The position numbers and the translations under genes are program-made. DNA of 64,000 nucleotides from Pseudomonas putida (GTDB lineage Bacteria; Pseudomonadota; Gammaproteobacteria; Pseudomonadales; Pseudomonadaceae), in the NCBI RefSeq assembly GCF_002906855.1, contig NZ_MINI01000048.1, forward strand, positions 496,001-560,000, read 5' to 3'. The notes under the pieces were generated by a model. The model saw nothing but the letters and a program-made list of their open reading frames with translations. It searched no databases and had not been told where the DNA came from. This document shows, piece after piece, positions 8,050 to 16,307 of this stretch. The stretch's first letter is position 1. Every line of letters begins with the position of its first letter.

Positions 8050-9183
8050 TCAGTCCAAAGGCGGCACAGGCAGCCCGCGTTTGGCGTAGAAGGCGTCGAC
8101 AAAGGCGGCCAATTTACCCTGTTGAATAGCCTCGCGTAAACCGGCCATCAAGCGCTGGTAATGGCGCAAGTTGTGGATGGTATTCAGCATGCTGCTCAGC
8201 ATTTCGCCGCACTTGTCCAGATGGTGCAGATAAGCGCGGGAGAAGTTGGTGCAGGTGTAGCAGTCACAGGTCGGATCCAGCGGCGAATCATCGTGGCGAT
8301 GGAACGCGTTGCGGATCTTGATCACCCCTGTATCGACGAACAGGTGGCCGTTGCGCGCGTTGCGCGTGGGCATCACGCAGTCGAACATGTCGACGCCGCG
8401 GCGCACACCCTCAACCAGATCTTCCGGTTTGCCTACCCCCATAAGGTAACGAGGTTTGTCAGCCGGCATCTGGTCCGGCAGGTAGTCGAGCACCTTGATC
8501 ATTTCGTGCTTTGGCTCGCCGACCGACAGGCCGCCGATGGCCAGGCCGTCGAAGTCGATATTGACCAGCGCTTCCAGCGAGCGCATACGCAAGTCCTGGT
8601 ACATGCCACCCTGGACGATACCGAACAGCGCTGCGGTGCTGTCGCCGTGGGCATTTTTCGAGCGCTGGGCCCAGCGCAGCGACAGCTCCATGGAGGTGCG
8701 CGCCACGTCGTGCTCGGCCGGGTACGGCGTGCACTCGTCGAAGATCATCACGATGTCCGAGCCAAGGTCGCGCTGCACCTGCATGGACTCTTCCGGGCCC
8801 ATGAACACCTTGGAGCCGTCGACTGGCGAGGCGAAGGTCACGCCTTCCTCCTTGATCTTGCGCATGGCGCCCAGGCTGAACACCTGGAAACCACCGGAAT
8901 CGGTGAGGATAGGGCCTTTCCACTGCATGAAGTCATGCAGGCCATTGTGCTTCTTGATCACCTCGGTACCCGGGCGCAGCCACAGGTGGAAGGTGTTGCC
9001 GAGGATGATCTCGGCGCCGATGGCCTCGATGTCACGCGGCAGCATGCCCTTGACCGTGCCATAGGTGCCCACCGGCATGAACGCCGGCGTCTCGACCGTG
9101 CCACGGGGGAAGGTCAGCCGACCACGACGGGCCTTGCCGTCGGTGGCCAGCAGTTCGAACGACATTCGACAGGTGCGACTCAT
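8050..9183 (-). CDS. tgt: Queuine tRNA-ribosyltransferase (tRNA-guanine transglycosylase)
   Basis: Exchanges guanine-34 for preQ1 in GUN-anticodon tRNAs, the first tRNA-level step of queuosine synthesis. DSGGFQVFSL holds the catalytic region, FDCVMPTRNARNGHLF is the second signature, and CDCYTCTNFSRAYLHHL gives the zinc ligands. The ATG at 9183 overlaps the queA stop in an ATGA and has GAGG seven bases upstream; family proteins align from the internal Met at 9165 (MSFELLATDG), so a 371-residue product is the alternative to the 377 residues given. It acts directly before QueA, whose gene is coupled upstream. Confidence 0.96.
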   Translation of the reverse strand: MSRTCRMSFELLATDGKARRGRLTFPRGTVETPAFMPVGTYGTVKGMLPRDIEAIGAEIILGNTFHLWLRPGTEVIKKHNGLHDFMQWKGPILTDSGGFQVFSLGAMRKIKEEGVTFASPVDGSKVFMGPEESMQVQRDLGSDIVMIFDECTPYPAEHDVARTSMELSLRWAQRSKNAHGDSTAALFGIVQGGMYQDLRMRSLEALVNIDFDGLAIGGLSVGEPKHEMIKVLDYLPDQMPADKPRYLMGVGKPEDLVEGVRRGVDMFDCVMPTRNARNGHLFVDTGVIKIRNAFHRHDDSPLDPTCDCYTCTNFSRAYLHHLDKCGEMLSSMLNTIHNLRHYQRLMAGLREAIQQGKLAAFVDAFYAKRGLPVPPLD

Positions 9184-10229
9184 GCTTGATCCTCTGGGCC
9201 GCGTGGCGCCGGATTGCGGGTAATGAACATGGCATCACCGTAACTGAAGAAGCGGTAACCGTTGTCGACCGCCGCCGCGTAGGCAGCCATGGTCTCGGGG
9301 TAACCGGCGAAGGCCGAGACCAGCATCAGCAGCGTGGACTCCGGCAGATGGAAGTTGGTGACCAGGCAATCGACCACATGGAATGGCCGGCCCGGGTAGA
9401 TGAAGATGTCGGTGTCGCCGCTGAAGGCCTTGAGCACGCCGTCGCGCGCCGCACTCTCCAGCGAGCGGACGCTGGTGGTACCGACCGCGATCACCCGGCC
9501 GCCACGGGCGCGGCAGGCCTCGATGGCGTCGACCACATCCTGGCTCACTTCGAGCCACTCTTTGTGCATATGGTGATCTTCGATCTTGTCGACCCGCACC
9601 GGCTGGAAGGTGCCAGCCCCCACATGCAGGGTGACGAAGGCGCGCTCGACGCCCTTGGCGGCGATCTTCTCCAGCAGCGCTTCGTCGAAGTGCAGGCCGG
9701 CAGTCGGCGCGGCCACCGCACCGGCGCGTTCGGCGTACACGGTCTGGTAGCGCTCACGGTCGGCGCCTTCGTCGGGGCGGTCGATGTACGGCGGCAACGG
9801 CATGTGGCCGACGCGATCGAGCAGTGGCAGCACCTCTTCGGTGAAGCGCAGCTCGAACAGCGTGTCGTGGCGGGCAACCATTTCAGCCTCGCCACCGCCA
9901 TCGATGAGGATCACTGCACCCTCTTTCGGCGCCTTGCTGGCCCGCACATGGGCCAGCACGCGGTGGCTGTCGAGCACACGCTCGACCAGCACTTCCAGCT
10001 TGCCGCCAGAGGCTTTCTGGCCAAACAGCCGGGCCGGAATCACCCGGGTGTTGTTGAACACCATCAGGTCGCCCGGCCGCAGATAGTCGAGCAGATCGGG
10101 GAATTGCTTGTGCGCCAACGCCCCGCTCGGCCCATCGAGGACCAGCAGACGGCTGCCATGGCGCTCGGCCAGAGGGTGGCGGGCGATCAGGGAATCGGGG
10201 AGTTCGAAGGAAAAATCGGCGACGCGCAT
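9180..10229 (-). CDS. queA: S-adenosylmethionine:tRNA ribosyltransferase-isomerase QueA
   Basis: Transfers and rearranges the ribosyl group of SAM onto preQ1-tRNA to form epoxyqueuosine. The 349-residue protein has the family N-terminus (DFSFELPDSLIARHPLAERHGSRLLVL), the central APTAGLHFDEALL and LHVGAGTFQPVR motifs, and the C-terminal TNFHLPESTLLMLVSAFAG. It is the first gene of queA-tgt, with stop/start overlap into tgt. Confidence 0.97.
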   Translation of the reverse strand: MRVADFSFELPDSLIARHPLAERHGSRLLVLDGPSGALAHKQFPDLLDYLRPGDLMVFNNTRVIPARLFGQKASGGKLEVLVERVLDSHRVLAHVRASKAPKEGAVILIDGGGEAEMVARHDTLFELRFTEEVLPLLDRVGHMPLPPYIDRPDEGADRERYQTVYAERAGAVAAPTAGLHFDEALLEKIAAKGVERAFVTLHVGAGTFQPVRVDKIEDHHMHKEWLEVSQDVVDAIEACRARGGRVIAVGTTSVRSLESAARDGVLKAFSGDTDIFIYPGRPFHVVDCLVTNFHLPESTLLMLVSAFAGYPETMAAYAAAVDNGYRFFSYGDAMFITRNPAPRGPEDQA

Positions 10230-10297
10230 GATGATGTTCGGGTTCGACAGGGCCGGGAAGTTTAGCCCAATGCGTGAAAATTGACCATGAAAGCCGA

Positions 10298-10326
10298 TTG
10301 ACCGACCAAGGGCAGCTCTCTATACT
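10298..10326 (+). promoter_or_regulatory. Sigma-70 promoter of tRNA-Leu
   Basis: -35 TTGACC (10298-10303), exactly 17 bp, -10 TATACT (10321-10326). Transcription should start about 10333, just before the tRNA 5' end at 10338. A GC-rich discriminator (GCGCGCC) follows the -10, typical of stringently controlled stable-RNA promoters. Confidence 0.85.
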
Positions 10327-10337
10327 GCGCGCCACAA

Positions 10338-10422
10338 GCCCTGATGGCGGAATTGGTAGACGCGGCGGATTCAAAATCCGTTTTCGAAAGGAGTGGGAGT
10401 TCGAGTCTCCCTCGGGGCACCA
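10338..10422 (+). tRNA. tRNA-Leu (anticodon CAA)
   Basis: An 85-nt cloverleaf with encoded CCA. The acceptor stem GCCCTGA pairs with TCGGGGC (one G-T pair). The anticodon stem GCGGA/TCCGT closes the loop TTCAAAA, so the anticodon is CAA, reading UUG. A long class II variable arm follows, as expected for leucine tRNA, and the T arm contains GGGAGTTCGAGTCTCCC. Confidence 0.97.
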
Positions 10423-10433
10423 AGATCCAGAAG

Positions 10434-10457
10434 AAACCGACCTTATGGTCGGTTTTT
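10434..10457 (+). terminator. tRNA-Leu terminator
   Basis: AAACCGACC / GGTCGGTTT stem with a TTAT loop and a run of seven Ts, beginning 11 bp after the CCA end. The remaining 330 bp up to the next gene hold only the tandem repeat at 10531-10590 and nothing else I can recognise. Confidence 0.93.
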
Positions 10458-10530
10458 TTGTGCCTGCAATTTAGTCTTTAGCGCCTCTGCGGGAGTTGGC
10501 TTCCCCTCGCATACGTCAAATGCCCTATCC

Positions 10531-10590
10531 AGCTCAATGCAGCTCAATGCAGCTCAATCGAGCTCAATCGAGCTCAACCCAGCTCATTCA
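10531..10590. repeat. Short tandem repeat, six 10-bp units
   Basis: Six consecutive copies of a decamer with core AGCTCAA: three start AGCTCAATG or AGCTCAATC and the last degrade to AGCTCAACCC and AGCTCATTCA. Non-coding as far as I can see, between the tRNA-Leu terminator and the trypsin-like lipoprotein gene. The 10-bp period equals about one helical turn. Confidence 0.85.
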
Positions 10591-10786
10591 TCCTTACAAG
10601 CCAGAACCCCCGCCTTTTGACGCCACCCCAACGACCACGTGCTTTACAGGCATCCAGCGAATCTATTGGCCGCCACGGCAGTGCTGGCCATAAGCTGTCA
10701 TTCGTCGGTTATATGCCGAAAGTATTGATGCCGTAATATCACTTAGCCATAGTTGCGCCCCCTTACCCATGATGACTGCGTGACCC

Positions 10787-11464
10787 ATGAACAAAACCGC
10801 GCCCTGTCTGGCAGCAATGATGCTGCTGAGTGGGTGCAATGGAATGCCAACCGCATACGTTTCAGACCCCGTCTACGACCAGGCTTTTGTCGTCACCTCC
10901 GGTGCCCCCCTGCCGATGCTGCTGATGGCCAGCGCCATTCAGTGGAATGAAGACTACGCCGTCACTGCCAAGCACACCCCGTTCCTGCGCAACGTGGTGC
11001 ATGAAGGGCTGGGTGATGTGGTGTTCTTCAGGCACAAGGCCAGCAAGGTGCCGCAGTGGCGCCAGTTCGTCCCGGGCGAGTCGGTGACGGCGGTCGGCTT
11101 CAACAGCTTGATGATGCCGGTGCAAGGCAAGGGCCATACGCTCGACTCGCTGGTGCGCCTGGAAGGCACACCGGGCAGTGTCTTCTACTCGGTGCATGAC
11201 GGCCCGCTGGTCAAGGGCATGTCCGGTGGCCCGGTGTTCGCCGATGACGGCAGGGTGGTCGGGATGAACGTCGCCTTCATCGCCAAGGACGGAATCGATG
11301 CCCGCAACCGCCCGGACCTGGCCGGCAAGGCACGCGTCAGTGTGTTCATGTCGTACAGCGAGATCGACAAGGAATGGCGGCGCTTCCAGTACCTGGCGCA
11401 CAAGGGCAAACCGAACGGCGCGCCTGCCCCGGTGAAGGGCTATGTGGTTGCCAGCAAGCCTTGA
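10787..11464 (+). CDS. Trypsin-like serine peptidase-fold lipoprotein
   Basis: A 225-residue predicted lipoprotein: signal peptide MNKTAPCLAAMMLLSGC with lipobox LLSGC (Cys17). The remainder resembles a chymotrypsin-fold protease: a histidine in TAKHTPF (near residue 65), an aspartate in LGDVVFF (near 78) and the nucleophile motif GMSGGPVF (near 145), followed by DDGRVVGMNVAF. All three putative catalytic residues are therefore in place and in family order. It has no PDZ domain, unlike DegP or DegS. It stands alone, with a non-coding repeat on one side and decayed genes on the other. The substrate is unknown. Confidence 0.7.
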   Translation: MNKTAPCLAAMMLLSGCNGMPTAYVSDPVYDQAFVVTSGAPLPMLLMASAIQWNEDYAVTAKHTPFLRNVVHEGLGDVVFFRHKASKVPQWRQFVPGESVTAVGFNSLMMPVQGKGHTLDSLVRLEGTPGSVFYSVHDGPLVKGMSGGPVFADDGRVVGMNVAFIAKDGIDARNRPDLAGKARVSVFMSYSEIDKEWRRFQYLAHKGKPNGAPAPVKGYVVASKP

Positions 11465-11696
11465 TCCACCGCTGTGGGCCAACATGATACGGTTGCGGTC
11501 GGCCTGATGATTTGGCCAGCACATTCACGCAAAAGGACCTGCCATGCACTTTGCCAACCGCCCCGTCCAACCCAGTTCGTACCGTTTGGCATTGAGGAGC
11601 GGCAGGCTCAGGATGGCAAGCGGGTGGCGTTGGTACAGATGAAACAGCAACTGCGTTGATCACGGCATTGCGCGCCCGCGCTCTGTCAACGTGAAG
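11465..11696. other. Gene-remnant region without an intact gene
   Basis: No convincing complete gene. An ATG at 11544 with a nearby AAAAGGA starts a frame that stops after 33 codons, while another plus-strand frame ending at 11659 reads FVPFGIEERQAQDGKRVALV, which looks like real protein sequence without a start. This fits a small gene broken by a frameshift. The parent family is not recognised. Confidence 0.35.
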
Positions 11697-11816
11697 CCGC
11701 GCCCGGGCAAGTTCGGCAGAGTTGCCATCGCTCATCACCTGCATCAGGTATTCCTCGATTGCCTCTTCGCAATCCAGGAGGCTTGCCATGTCGAAAGGAA
11801 TCAGATTCGGCTTCAT
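11697..11816 (-). pseudogene. N-terminal remnant of an addiction-module antidote (HigA-like DNA-binding protein)
   Basis: The first 40 residues, MKPNLIPFDMASLLDCEEAI then EEYLMQVMSDGNSAELARA, match the N-terminal pattern of the 'probable addiction module antidote protein' family (xxFDxAxxLxxEEAIxxYLxxA). In that family an HTH reading ALGxVARARGM..IAK follows; here the frame becomes RLHVDRARARNAV and then unrelated low-complexity sequence, so the DNA-binding half is lost. No RelE/HigB-type toxin gene is present in the 70 bp upstream, where these toxins usually lie. Probably a dead toxin-antitoxin locus. Confidence 0.55.
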
Positions 11817-11885
11817 CAGAGCCCCCGCATAAATGCGCGAAATAAAGAGGCACCGACAATGCCAGTTCTTTTTTCGACACCCTAG

Positions 11886-12002
11886 TCAGCGGCCTCCGAA
11901 AGCTGTGTAGTCCGCTTCGCGCTTTTTAAACAACACGTCCAGTAACATCGCCAGGACGAACAGCACCGAACCATACCCGCCCCTCGACGTCCCATCCTGC
12001 AT
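11886..12002 (-). CDS. Candidate 38-residue single-span membrane protein (or gene remnant)
   Basis: The minus-strand frame from the ATG at 12002 reads MQDGTSRGGYGSVLFVLAML then LDVLFKKREADYTAFGGR. Residues 12-25 form a hydrophobic span followed by a basic KKR, the usual cytoplasmic flank of a small inner-membrane protein. The ribosome site is weak (GCCGGGG). It could be a genuine small protein or the tail of a truncated membrane protein, since it lies in a patch of decayed genes. Confidence 0.3.
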   Translation of the reverse strand: MQDGTSRGGYGSVLFVLAMLLDVLFKKREADYTAFGGR

Positions 12003-12026
12003 CCCCGGCTTTTCGAGGCAGCTCGT

Positions 12027-12917
12027 GTGAAAGACGTCATCGCCCGCAAATACCGCCTGATCGTCAAGACCTTCGGCTACATTGGCTGGTCGCTGTTCTG
12101 GCTGCTGCTCTGGGACGTGCTGGTCACCATCGACTTCATGCTGTTCTTCAACAGCAAGTTCACCCTGCCGCTGATTCCGCTGACCTTGCTGGGTTCGGCG
12201 CTGGTGGTGCTGGTGAGCTTTCGCAACAGCAGCGCCTACAACCGCTGGTGGGAAGCGCGAACTTTATGGGGAGCGTTGGTGAACGGTTCGCGCAGCTTCG
12301 CCCGGCAGACGCTGACGTTGATCGATGACACCGAAGATGGGTTGAACCCGGTCAAGGCGACCTTGCTGCGTCGGCACATCGCCTATGTGAACTGCCTGGC
12401 GGCGCACCTGAAGGGTGAGGCCTGCCCGGACGAACTGATGGCATTTATCCCGCCGGGCGAGTTCGAGCGGCGTAACCGATCGAACAACTTCGCCAACGAT
12501 ATTCTCAGCGGCTCGGCGGCGTTGCTGGCACGGGAATACCAGGCCGGGCGGTTGGACAGCATTCGCCTGGCGCGGCTGGAGTCGACGTTGGTGGACCTGT
12601 CCAACGCCCAGGGTGGCATGGAACGGATCGCCAATACGCCGCTGCCCTACCCTTACGTGTATTTTCCGCGGCTGTTCATCACCCTGTTCTGCCTGATCGT
12701 GCCGGTGGGGCTGGTGGAATCGCTGGGCTGGTTCACGCCGCTGGCATCGACGGTGGTCGGGTTCATGCTGCTGGCGATCGAGCGGATCGGGACGGATCTG
12801 CAGAGTCCGTTTCGCTTAAGTGAGCATCAGATTCAGATGGATACCATCTGCGAGACCATCGAGCGGAATCTGGAATCGATGCAGCGGGAAGCGCAGTGTG
12901 AGGAGTTGGTGTCGTGA
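12027..12917 (+). CDS. Bestrophin-family anion channel (UPF0187)
   Basis: A 296-residue membrane protein. The N-terminus (VIARKYRLIVKTFGYIGWSLFWLL) and the motif LVSFRNSSAYNRWWEARTLWGALV are hallmarks of bacterial bestrophins, pentameric chloride-permeable channels. A second hydrophobic block (YVYFPRLFITLFCLIVPVGLVESLGWFTPLASTVVGFMLLAIERIGTDLQSPF) includes the conserved Asp and C-terminal signature. It starts with GTG at 12027, preceded by GAGG. Physiological role in Pseudomonas is not established. Confidence 0.85.
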   Translation: MKDVIARKYRLIVKTFGYIGWSLFWLLLWDVLVTIDFMLFFNSKFTLPLIPLTLLGSALVVLVSFRNSSAYNRWWEARTLWGALVNGSRSFARQTLTLIDDTEDGLNPVKATLLRRHIAYVNCLAAHLKGEACPDELMAFIPPGEFERRNRSNNFANDILSGSAALLAREYQAGRLDSIRLARLESTLVDLSNAQGGMERIANTPLPYPYVYFPRLFITLFCLIVPVGLVESLGWFTPLASTVVGFMLLAIERIGTDLQSPFRLSEHQIQMDTICETIERNLESMQREAQCEELVS

Positions 12918-12947
12918 ATGGGGCTGCGTTGCAGCCCCTGCTATCTG

Positions 12948-13715
12948 TCAGGCCCGCACATACCGCTGGCGCAACACATCGCTGAAGGCATCCACCAGCA
13001 GCACCAGCAGCAACATCGCCATGATCACCGTACTGGCCTGGGCCTCCTGGAACAGGCTCAGGGTGGTATAGAGCATCGGCCCCAACCCCCCTGCCCCGAC
13101 AAACCCCAGCACACTGGCCATGCGAATGTTGTTCTCCCAGCGGTACAGGCTGTATGCGAGCAACTGGGGCCACAGGTTCGGCAAGGTCCCGAAACAGAAC
13201 GCTGCCACCTGCCCGCCGCCCTGCAGGCGAATGGCTGCGGCGGGCTCTGCCGGCGCATTCTCCAGCGCTTCGGCGAACAGCCGCCCCAACACCCCGGACG
13301 TGTGCAGCGCCAGGGCCAAGGTACCGGCATTGGGCCCAAGGCCCGCCGCCAGCACCGTCAACGCCGCCCACACCAACTCCGGAATGGCCCTCAAGGCATT
13401 GAGCAGCAACCGCGCCAGCGATTGCAGCGGCCAACCGAAGCGCCCCGCCGCCGGCAAGGCCAACAGCATGCCGAGGAACATCGCCAGCAAGGTGCCCAGC
13501 CCGGACATGGCCAGGGTTTCCATGGCACCCCGCCCTACCGCCTGCAGGTGCTCGCCGGACAGATCCGGATGCAGGAAGCGAGCTGCGTACTCGCCCATCT
13601 GCCCCAACCCGCCATCACCCACCAAGGCATGCAGGTCCAGTTGCAGATAACCGAACGACGCCACCACTGCCGCGACGATGGCAACGATCACCAGCAGGTT
13701 GATCACCCGGTTCAT
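12948..13715 (-). CDS. ABC transporter permease, PhnE type (second permease of a putative selenium-oxyanion importer)
   Basis: A 255-residue inner-membrane permease: an N-terminal TM helix, then the binding-protein-dependent permease domain with the EAA-like loop around ALENAPAEPAAAIRLQGGGQVAAFCFGTLPNL, and VLGFVGAGGLGPMLYTTLSLF, the PhnE signature. It overlaps the preceding permease gene by 4 bp (ATGA) and is the last gene of the operon. Two separate PhnE-like permeases probably form a heterodimeric channel. The substrate assignment rests on the neighbouring selD-selU. Confidence 0.85.
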   Translation of the reverse strand: MNRVINLLVIVAIVAAVVASFGYLQLDLHALVGDGGLGQMGEYAARFLHPDLSGEHLQAVGRGAMETLAMSGLGTLLAMFLGMLLALPAAGRFGWPLQSLARLLLNALRAIPELVWAALTVLAAGLGPNAGTLALALHTSGVLGRLFAEALENAPAEPAAAIRLQGGGQVAAFCFGTLPNLWPQLLAYSLYRWENNIRMASVLGFVGAGGLGPMLYTTLSLFQEAQASTVIMAMLLLVLLVDAFSDVLRQRYVRA

Positions 13716-14539
13716 GCCAGCCTCCCGCGCAGGAAGCGGCTAAGCAGGTCGGCCAGCAGCACCAGACCGAGGAACGCCAGCAGCATGCTCGCCACTTCGC
13801 CCCCGGCAAACATGCGCATCGACAGGTCGATCTGCTGCCCCAGCCCACCGGCACCGACAAAGCCCATCACCACCGAGGCGCGCACGGCACATTCCCAGCG
13901 GTAGACGGTGTAGGACACCACTTCCGCCGACGCACTGGGCAAAATGCCGTAGAAGAACGCCGTCAATCGGCCGCTGCCGGCCTGCAGCAAGGCATGCGCC
14001 GGGCGCTGGTCGACCGATTCGAAGATTTCCGCGTAGACCTTGCCGAGCATGCCGCTGTAGGTAATGGCGATGGCCAGCACACCGGCCGTCGGCCCCAGGC
14101 CCACGGCCCGCACGAACAGCAGCGCCCAGACGATCTCCGGCACGCTACGCAGAAAAATCAGCAAGCCGCGCACAGGCAGGCGCAACAAGCGCGACCACAG
14201 TCCTGCCCGGCCACCCCGGGAGGCAGCGCGCAGTGACAGCGCACGACTGGCCAACAGGCTGGTCGGGACTGCCAGCACCAGCGCCAGGGCCATGCCGGCT
14301 GTCGCCACGGCCAAAGTCTGCAAGGTGGACTCGTACAGTAACTTGAGGAATTCGGCACTGTGCGCCGGCGGCCAGAAGGCGCTGGTGAAACTGGCGATCT
14401 GCTGCCGGTTCTCCGCCTGCAGCAAGACGCCAGGGTTCAGTTCGCTCAATTGCAGCCCAGGCCACAGCACGGCCAATGCCAGCAGAGTCAGTAACAAACG
14501 CGGCAACGCAGCCGGGTCGCGGGCATCGGCCTTCAGCAT
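13712..14539 (-). CDS. ABC transporter permease, PhnE type (first permease)
   Basis: A 275-residue permease from the ATG at 14539, overlapping the upstream ATPase gene by 7 bp. The EAA loop region reads EIFESVDQRPAHALLQAGSGRLTAFFYGILPSASAEVVSYTVYRWE, followed by VMGFVGAGGLGQQIDLSMRMF. It is paralogous to the downstream permease, sharing the YRWE and GFVGAGGLG motifs. The frame is open far upstream of the chosen start, but that part only mirrors the ATPase gene. Confidence 0.85.
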   Translation of the reverse strand: MLKADARDPAALPRLLLTLLALAVLWPGLQLSELNPGVLLQAENRQQIASFTSAFWPPAHSAEFLKLLYESTLQTLAVATAGMALALVLAVPTSLLASRALSLRAASRGGRAGLWSRLLRLPVRGLLIFLRSVPEIVWALLFVRAVGLGPTAGVLAIAITYSGMLGKVYAEIFESVDQRPAHALLQAGSGRLTAFFYGILPSASAEVVSYTVYRWECAVRASVVMGFVGAGGLGQQIDLSMRMFAGGEVASMLLAFLGLVLLADLLSRFLRGRLA

Positions 14540-15330
14540 CGTGGAATCTGCACGGTCAGGGTCGGCCCCTGTGCTTGCGCTGGCGAGCCCAGTTGCTCGT
14601 TGGCGTACAGCGCATCCAGCAATTGCGTGGTCACCGACTCGGCCGGGCAGTCGAACGCCACTTGCCCTTCGCGAATGCCGATCACCCGTGGGAAATGCGC
14701 CAGCGCCAGGTCCACTGCATGCAGGCTGGCCACCAGGGTCACGCCATTGGCTTGCGCATGGCGATTGAGCAATGCCAGGCTGTGATCGGCCAGCACTGGG
14801 TCCATGGCCGACACTGGCTCGTCGGTCAGCAGCACTTCCGGCCGCTGATACAACGCCCGGGCGATGCCGACCCGCTGCAATTGCCCACCGGACAGCTGTC
14901 CACACTGGACGAACAGCTTGTCGGCCAGGCCCAACTCGGCCAAGGCCTGGCGCGCCCCCGGCACATCGGTCGGATACACCAGGTTGAGCAGGCCTCGCAA
15001 CAAGCCCCACTGCCCCAGGCGCCCCGCCAGCACGGCTGTTACCACACGCTGGCGCGGAGGAAGCGGCGGAGCCTGGTGCACCAGCCCAATCCGTGCCCGC
15101 AGGCGCTGGCGCGCCCCGGCAGACAGCGCCCAGGGCTGCTCACCGAACAGTTCCAGGTGCCCGCTGCTGGGCTGCACGGCGGTGGCCATCAGGTGCAGCA
15201 GGCTGGACTTGCCGGCCCCCGAAGGGCCGATGATCGCCACCCGCTCACCCTTGGCGATGCTCAGGCTGACAGCATCGAGCGCGCGGACCTGGCCGTGGCG
15301 CAGGCCGGCGCCGTGTACATGAATAGTCAC
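14533..15330 (-). CDS. ABC transporter ATP-binding protein, PhnC type
   Basis: A 265-residue nucleotide-binding subunit. Walker A is GPSGAGKSS (about residues 35-43), the signature is LSGGQLQRVGIARAL, and Walker B is VLLTDEPVSAMD. The start is GTG at 15330, overlapping the stop of the binding-protein gene as GTGA, so translation is coupled. It energises import through the two permeases encoded next. Confidence 0.88.
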   Translation of the reverse strand: MTIHVHGAGLRHGQVRALDAVSLSIAKGERVAIIGPSGAGKSSLLHLMATAVQPSSGHLELFGEQPWALSAGARQRLRARIGLVHQAPPLPPRQRVVTAVLAGRLGQWGLLRGLLNLVYPTDVPGARQALAELGLADKLFVQCGQLSGGQLQRVGIARALYQRPEVLLTDEPVSAMDPVLADHSLALLNRHAQANGVTLVASLHAVDLALAHFPRVIGIREGQVAFDCPAESVTTQLLDALYANEQLGSPAQAQGPTLTVQIPRC

Positions 15331-16181
15331 TTGAGCAGGCCGGCCTCACGTGCGGCTTGCTCGGTGCCCGCGTAGTTTTCAGGCTTGGTCTCGATGAAGC
15401 GGCTGGCCGCCTGCAGGTCGAGGATCGCCTTGTGCTCCGGATTGGCCGGGTCGAGGTCGAGGAAGGCCTTCTTGATTTTCTCTTTCAGCGCCGGGTCCAT
15501 GTTGCCGCGCACGGTCCAGTTGTAGTCGTAGTAGGTCGGCGTGGTAGCGAACACCTTGACCTTGCTGGTATCGACCTTGCCGGCATCGACCAGCTTCTGC
15601 CAGACGCTGGCATTGAGCACGCCGCCATCGACCTTGCCCGCTTGCACCCAGGCCACGGTGGCGTCGTGGGCACCGGAATAGGCCACACGGCTGAAGTAGC
15701 TCTCAGGCTTGATGTTGTCTTCCTTGAGCATGAAGTAGCGCGGCATCAGGCTGCCCGAAGTGGACGAGATCGAACCGAACGCGAACGACTTGCCCTTGAG
15801 GTCAGCCAGGCTCTTCACGGCCGGGTTGGCAGTGATGAACTTGGAGGTGAACTGGGCGTCCTGTTCACGCTGCACCAGCGGCGTGGCGGTTGGGTCTTTC
15901 AGGTGCACCTGGACGAAGGTGAAACCACCCAGCCAGGCCATGTCCAGGCGGTTGCTGGCCAGCGATTCGACCACCGCCGGGTAGTCGGCGACCGGAACGA
16001 ACTTCACGTCCATGCCCAGTTGCTTGGACAGGTACTTGCCCAGTGGCTCGAACTTGCGCAGCAGTTCGGTCGGTGCTTCGTCGGGGATGGCACTGACCCG
16101 CAAGGTGTCGGCAGCCTGGGCGACTACGGCGCAGCAGGACAGCACGAGGCCGGCGGCAAGCGCCAGGGGGCGTTTGAGCAT
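15327..16181 (-). CDS. Periplasmic binding protein of a PhnD-like ABC importer (putative selenate/selenite type)
   Basis: A 284-residue protein from the ATG at 16181 with a Sec signal peptide (MLKRPLALAAGLVLSCCAVVAQA). It has the PhnD-family fold markers: RVSAIPDEAPTELLRKFEPLGKYLSKQLG, ADYPAVVESLASNRLDMAWLGGFTFV, and SFAFGSISSTSGSLMPRYFM. Database families of this subtype are named putative selenate ABC transporter binding proteins, and here the gene is divergent from selD-selU with 126 bp between starts. Phosphonate or phosphite is the alternative ligand; no phosphonate catabolic genes lie nearby. First gene of a four-gene operon. Confidence 0.82.
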   Translation of the reverse strand: MLKRPLALAAGLVLSCCAVVAQAADTLRVSAIPDEAPTELLRKFEPLGKYLSKQLGMDVKFVPVADYPAVVESLASNRLDMAWLGGFTFVQVHLKDPTATPLVQREQDAQFTSKFITANPAVKSLADLKGKSFAFGSISSTSGSLMPRYFMLKEDNIKPESYFSRVAYSGAHDATVAWVQAGKVDGGVLNASVWQKLVDAGKVDTSKVKVFATTPTYYDYNWTVRGNMDPALKEKIKKAFLDLDPANPEHKAILDLQAASRFIETKPENYAGTEQAAREAGLLK

Positions 16182-16307
16182 GGGAGTTCTCCGGTTCAAT
16201 AGCGGGGAAAGTGCCGGCAACACGCCGACGCTGGGAATTATAAGAGTCGCAGGCGCAAAGGCCAGCTTTGCTACAATCGCGCAACAAATTGATCCCCTGA
16301 GGTGCAC

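Noticed and set aside
11817..11885. RelE/HigB-type toxin upstream of the antidote remnant
   Set aside because: The only frame there gives LYFAHLCGGSDEAESDS, a weak resemblance to a toxin tail, too short and without any upstream domain.
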